Origin: Paracoccus yibinensis
GTDB taxonomy: Bacteria; Pseudomonadota; Alphaproteobacteria; Rhodobacterales; Rhodobacteraceae
Direction: 5' to 3'
DNA length: 64,000 nt
NCBI RefSeq assembly: GCF_030846195.1
Contig: NZ_JAVCWH010000004.1
Coordinates: 124,001-188,000, forward strand
Shown here: positions 62,422 to 64,000 of the stretch, piece by piece
How the letters are laid out: every line of letters starts with the position of its first letter
Numbering within the stretch: the first letter of the stretch is position 1
Made by a program: the position numbers and the translations under genes
The notes under the pieces: generated by a model
The model's database searches: none
The model's input: the letters and a program-made list of their open reading frames with translations, nothing else
What the model was told of the DNA's origin: nothing

Positions 62422-63036
62422 ATGAGCATACATCTTTACCCCAACGACCTTCCCGAAGACCTCAACCTTGGCCCGGTGGTGGCCATCGACACGGAAACCA
62501 TGGGCCTTGACCCGCGCCGCGACCGGCTATGCCTGGTGCAGCTGTCCTCGGGCGACGGGAACGCGCATCTGGTCCAGATCGAGCGCGGCCAGACCGAGGC
62601 GCCGAACCTGTGCCGGCTGCTGACCGATCCGAAGGTTCTGAAGCTGTTCCATTTCGGCCGCTTCGACATCGCCGCCCTGGAAAACGCCTTTGGCGTCGTC
62701 ACCGCGCCGGTGTGGTGCACGAAGATCGCTTCGAAGCTGGTGCGCACATTCACCGACCGGCACGGGCTGAAATACCTGCTGAGCGAACTGGTGAATGTCG
62801 ATGTCAGCAAGCAGCAGCAGACCAGCGACTGGGGCGCGGCGGATCTGACGGATGCGCAACTGGAATACGCGGCTTCCGATGTGCTTCACCTGCACAGGCT
62901 GAAGGAAGCGCTGGAAGAACGGCTGCGCCGCGAAAACCGCATTGGCCTGGCGCAGGCCTGTTTCGATTTCCTGCCCGCCCGCGCCCACCTGGACCTGCTG
63001 GGCTGGGGGGATGAAAACGACATCTTCAAGCACTAG
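62422..63036 (+). CDS. nrnC: Oligoribonuclease-type 3'-5' exonuclease (NrnC, short RNase D family)
   Basis: A 204-residue DEDDy exonuclease that degrades very short RNAs. Only the nuclease domain is present; the HRDC domains of RNase D are missing, the size and plan of alphaproteobacterial NrnC. Catalytic residues are D23 and E25 in AIDTETMG, D82 in FGRFDIAAL, and Y149 and D153 in EYAASDVLHL. It would replace Orn, which most alphaproteobacteria lack. ATG 62422 was chosen over upstream TTG because the sequence starts SIHLYPNDLP like its homologues. It sits beside kdsD, a common arrangement. Confidence 0.88.
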   Translation: MSIHLYPNDLPEDLNLGPVVAIDTETMGLDPRRDRLCLVQLSSGDGNAHLVQIERGQTEAPNLCRLLTDPKVLKLFHFGRFDIAALENAFGVVTAPVWCTKIASKLVRTFTDRHGLKYLLSELVNVDVSKQQQTSDWGAADLTDAQLEYAASDVLHLHRLKEALEERLRRENRIGLAQACFDFLPARAHLDLLGWGDENDIFKH

Positions 63037-63112
63037 ATGTCCGGCCAAGGCCGGGGGCGCTTCGCCCCCCGGACCCCCAGAGGATATTTGGACCAAGGCA
63101 AAGGCAGGCGGT
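63037..63112 (+). repeat. Rhodobacteraceae-type intergenic palindromic element
   Basis: Directly after nrnC, CCGGCC/GGCCGG (63041-63054) overlaps GGGGGCG (63053-63059)/CGCCCCC (63063-63069). It then runs into GGACCCCCAGAGGATATTTG. This combination of a G/C hairpin, a GGACCCCC run and GAGGATATTTGG is a common intergenic element in Rhodobacteraceae, likely a transcription terminator or processing site. Recognised from memory of such genomes, not measured here. Confidence 0.5.
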
Positions 63113-64000
63113 TTGAGCGATTATCTGGACACGGCGCGGCGGGTGATCCGTTGCGAGATGACCGGGCTGGAGGCTTTGGCCCAGGGGCTGAATGGCGATT
63201 TCGCGCGTGCGGTCGATCTGATCCTGAAGGCGCAAGGGCGCGTCATCGTGTCGGGCATGGGCAAGTCGGGCCATGTCGGGCGCAAGATCGCGGCCACGCT
63301 GGCCTCCACCGGGACGCCCGCGCAGTTCGTCCATCCGGCCGAGGCGAGCCATGGCGACCTGGGCATGGTCACGCCCGCCGATGTGGCCCTGGTGCTGTCC
63401 AACAGCGGCGAGACGCCGGAACTGGCCGACCTGATCGCCCATACCCGCCGTTTCGAGATCCCGCTGATCGGCATCGCCTCGCGGTCCCAATCGACCCTGC
63501 TGCGGCAGGCGGATGTGGCGCTTGTGCTGCCCACGGCGCCCGAGGCCTGCGGCAGCGGCATCGTGCCCACCACCTCGACGACCATGACGCTGGCCCTGGG
63601 GGATGCGCTGGCCGTCGCGCTGATGGAGCACCGGCAGTTCACGCCCGAACATTTCCGCACTTTTCATCCTGGCGGCAAGCTGGGCGCGCGGCTGGCCAAG
63701 GTGGGTGACCTGATGCATCGTGACATGCCTCTGGTGTCCGAGGATACGCCGATGACCGACGCGCTGCTGGTCATCAGTCAGAAGGGTTACGGCGTGACGG
63801 GCGTGACCGATGCGGCGGGACGGCTGACCGGCATCATCACCGATGGCGACTTGCGGCGGCACATGCAGGGCCTGCTGGATCACCGCGCGTCCGAGGTGAT
63901 GACCCCCAGTCCCCGCGTGATCGCGCCCGATGCCTTGGCCGAATCGGCCCTGGCACAGATGCAGGACCGCAAGATCACCTGCCTGTTCGCGGTGGCCGAC
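63113..64000 (+). CDS. kdsD: Arabinose-5-phosphate isomerase KdsD (KpsF/GutQ family), 3' end outside window
   Basis: Interconverts ribulose 5-phosphate and arabinose 5-phosphate, the first step of Kdo synthesis for lipopolysaccharide. The 296 visible residues show the SIS sugar-isomerase domain (VSGMGKSGHVGRKIAATLA, HPAEASHGDLGMV, VLSNSGETPELADL and a FHPGGKLGARL end) followed by tandem CBS domains (VSEDTPMTDALLVI, ASEVMTPSPRVI). A TTG at 63113 is the best start, giving SDYLDTARRVIRCE as homologues have. The frame is open to the last base, so only the end is cut off. The gene is absent from simple open-frame lists because it runs off the window. Confidence 0.92.
   Translation, partial: MSDYLDTARRVIRCEMTGLEALAQGLNGDFARAVDLILKAQGRVIVSGMGKSGHVGRKIAATLASTGTPAQFVHPAEASHGDLGMVTPADVALVLSNSGETPELADLIAHTRRFEIPLIGIASRSQSTLLRQADVALVLPTAPEACGSGIVPTTSTTMTLALGDALAVALMEHRQFTPEHFRTFHPGGKLGARLAKVGDLMHRDMPLVSEDTPMTDALLVISQKGYGVTGVTDAAGRLTGIITDGDLRRHMQGLLDHRASEVMTPSPRVIAPDALAESALAQMQDRKITCLFAVAD

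Overview
The window is typical alphaproteobacterial, Rhodobacteraceae-type chromosome, most like Paracoccus. It is GC-rich and densely packed, with many genes coupled by ATGA or TGATG overlaps. Markers of the group are a VPLPA-CTERM sorting signal, a leuA-mreBCD-mrdA-rodA arrangement, a ChvE/Ggu sugar importer, a short RNase D-like NrnC next to KdsD, and a Zur-type box before zinT. I saw no rRNA, tRNA, insertion sequence, prophage or CRISPR array. Region by region: 1-8037 holds the end of leuA, a secreted VPLPA-CTERM protein, the rod-shape and elongasome operon mreB-mreC-mreD-mrdA-rodA, and a 2-hydroxyacid dehydrogenase. 8108-11220 is a heme oxygenase plus bacteriophytochrome pair: the first makes the biliverdin chromophore and the second is a red-light sensor kinase with a fused receiver. 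11360-18817 carries an MHS-type carboxylate transporter, an AbrB-family membrane protein and a malonate-use cluster (GntR regulator, MatC carrier, malonyl-CoA decarboxylase, malonyl-CoA synthetase). 18895-26092 holds cell-envelope and secreted functions: zinc-responsive ZinT, a periplasmic glucan protein, an RTX-repeat protein, an ECF sigma/anti-sigma pair, a subtilisin-like protease driven from a likely ECF promoter, and a secreted endonuclease/phosphatase-fold protein. 26379-36381 is a partial flagellar cluster running in two directions from a probable CtrA-controlled centre. It has export gate proteins FlhA, FlhB, FliR and FliP, MS ring FliF, FliH, FliN, FliL, MotA and a MotE-like protein. 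FliQ, FliI, FliG, FliM, MotB, rod, hook and filament genes are not here. 36449-42426 contains the biotin ECF transporter bioMNY, preceded by a possible 14-residue leader peptide, and a polyamine-type ABC importer. 43468-61463 is a single-direction, 16-gene sugar block. Two ChvE-like binding proteins feed one importer (GguAB), and a YtfQRT-YjfF importer follows. Galactose mutarotase, a galactose/arabinose 1-dehydrogenase, an SMP-30 lactonase and an arabinonate/galactonate-type dehydratase would make a 2-keto-3-deoxy acid. This could go either through DgoK and DgoA to pyruvate and glyceraldehyde 3-phosphate, or through the GguC-family protein and 2-oxoglutarate semialdehyde dehydrogenase to 2-oxoglutarate. 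The block therefore looks like a merged De Ley-Doudoroff galactose route and oxidative L-arabinose route. A divergent LysR gene (GbpR-like) probably controls it. 61497-64000 ends with an Ala/Thr-rich exported protein behind a good EcfG-type stress promoter, then nrnC and the start of kdsD. The most unusual signals are a strand-specific terminator and hairpin pair on the gene-free strand near 21.3-21.4 kb (a candidate small RNA), the bioM leader peptide, GNRA-type or similar hairpins after four solute-binding-protein genes, and the EcfG-type promoter before the alanine/threonine-rich protein.
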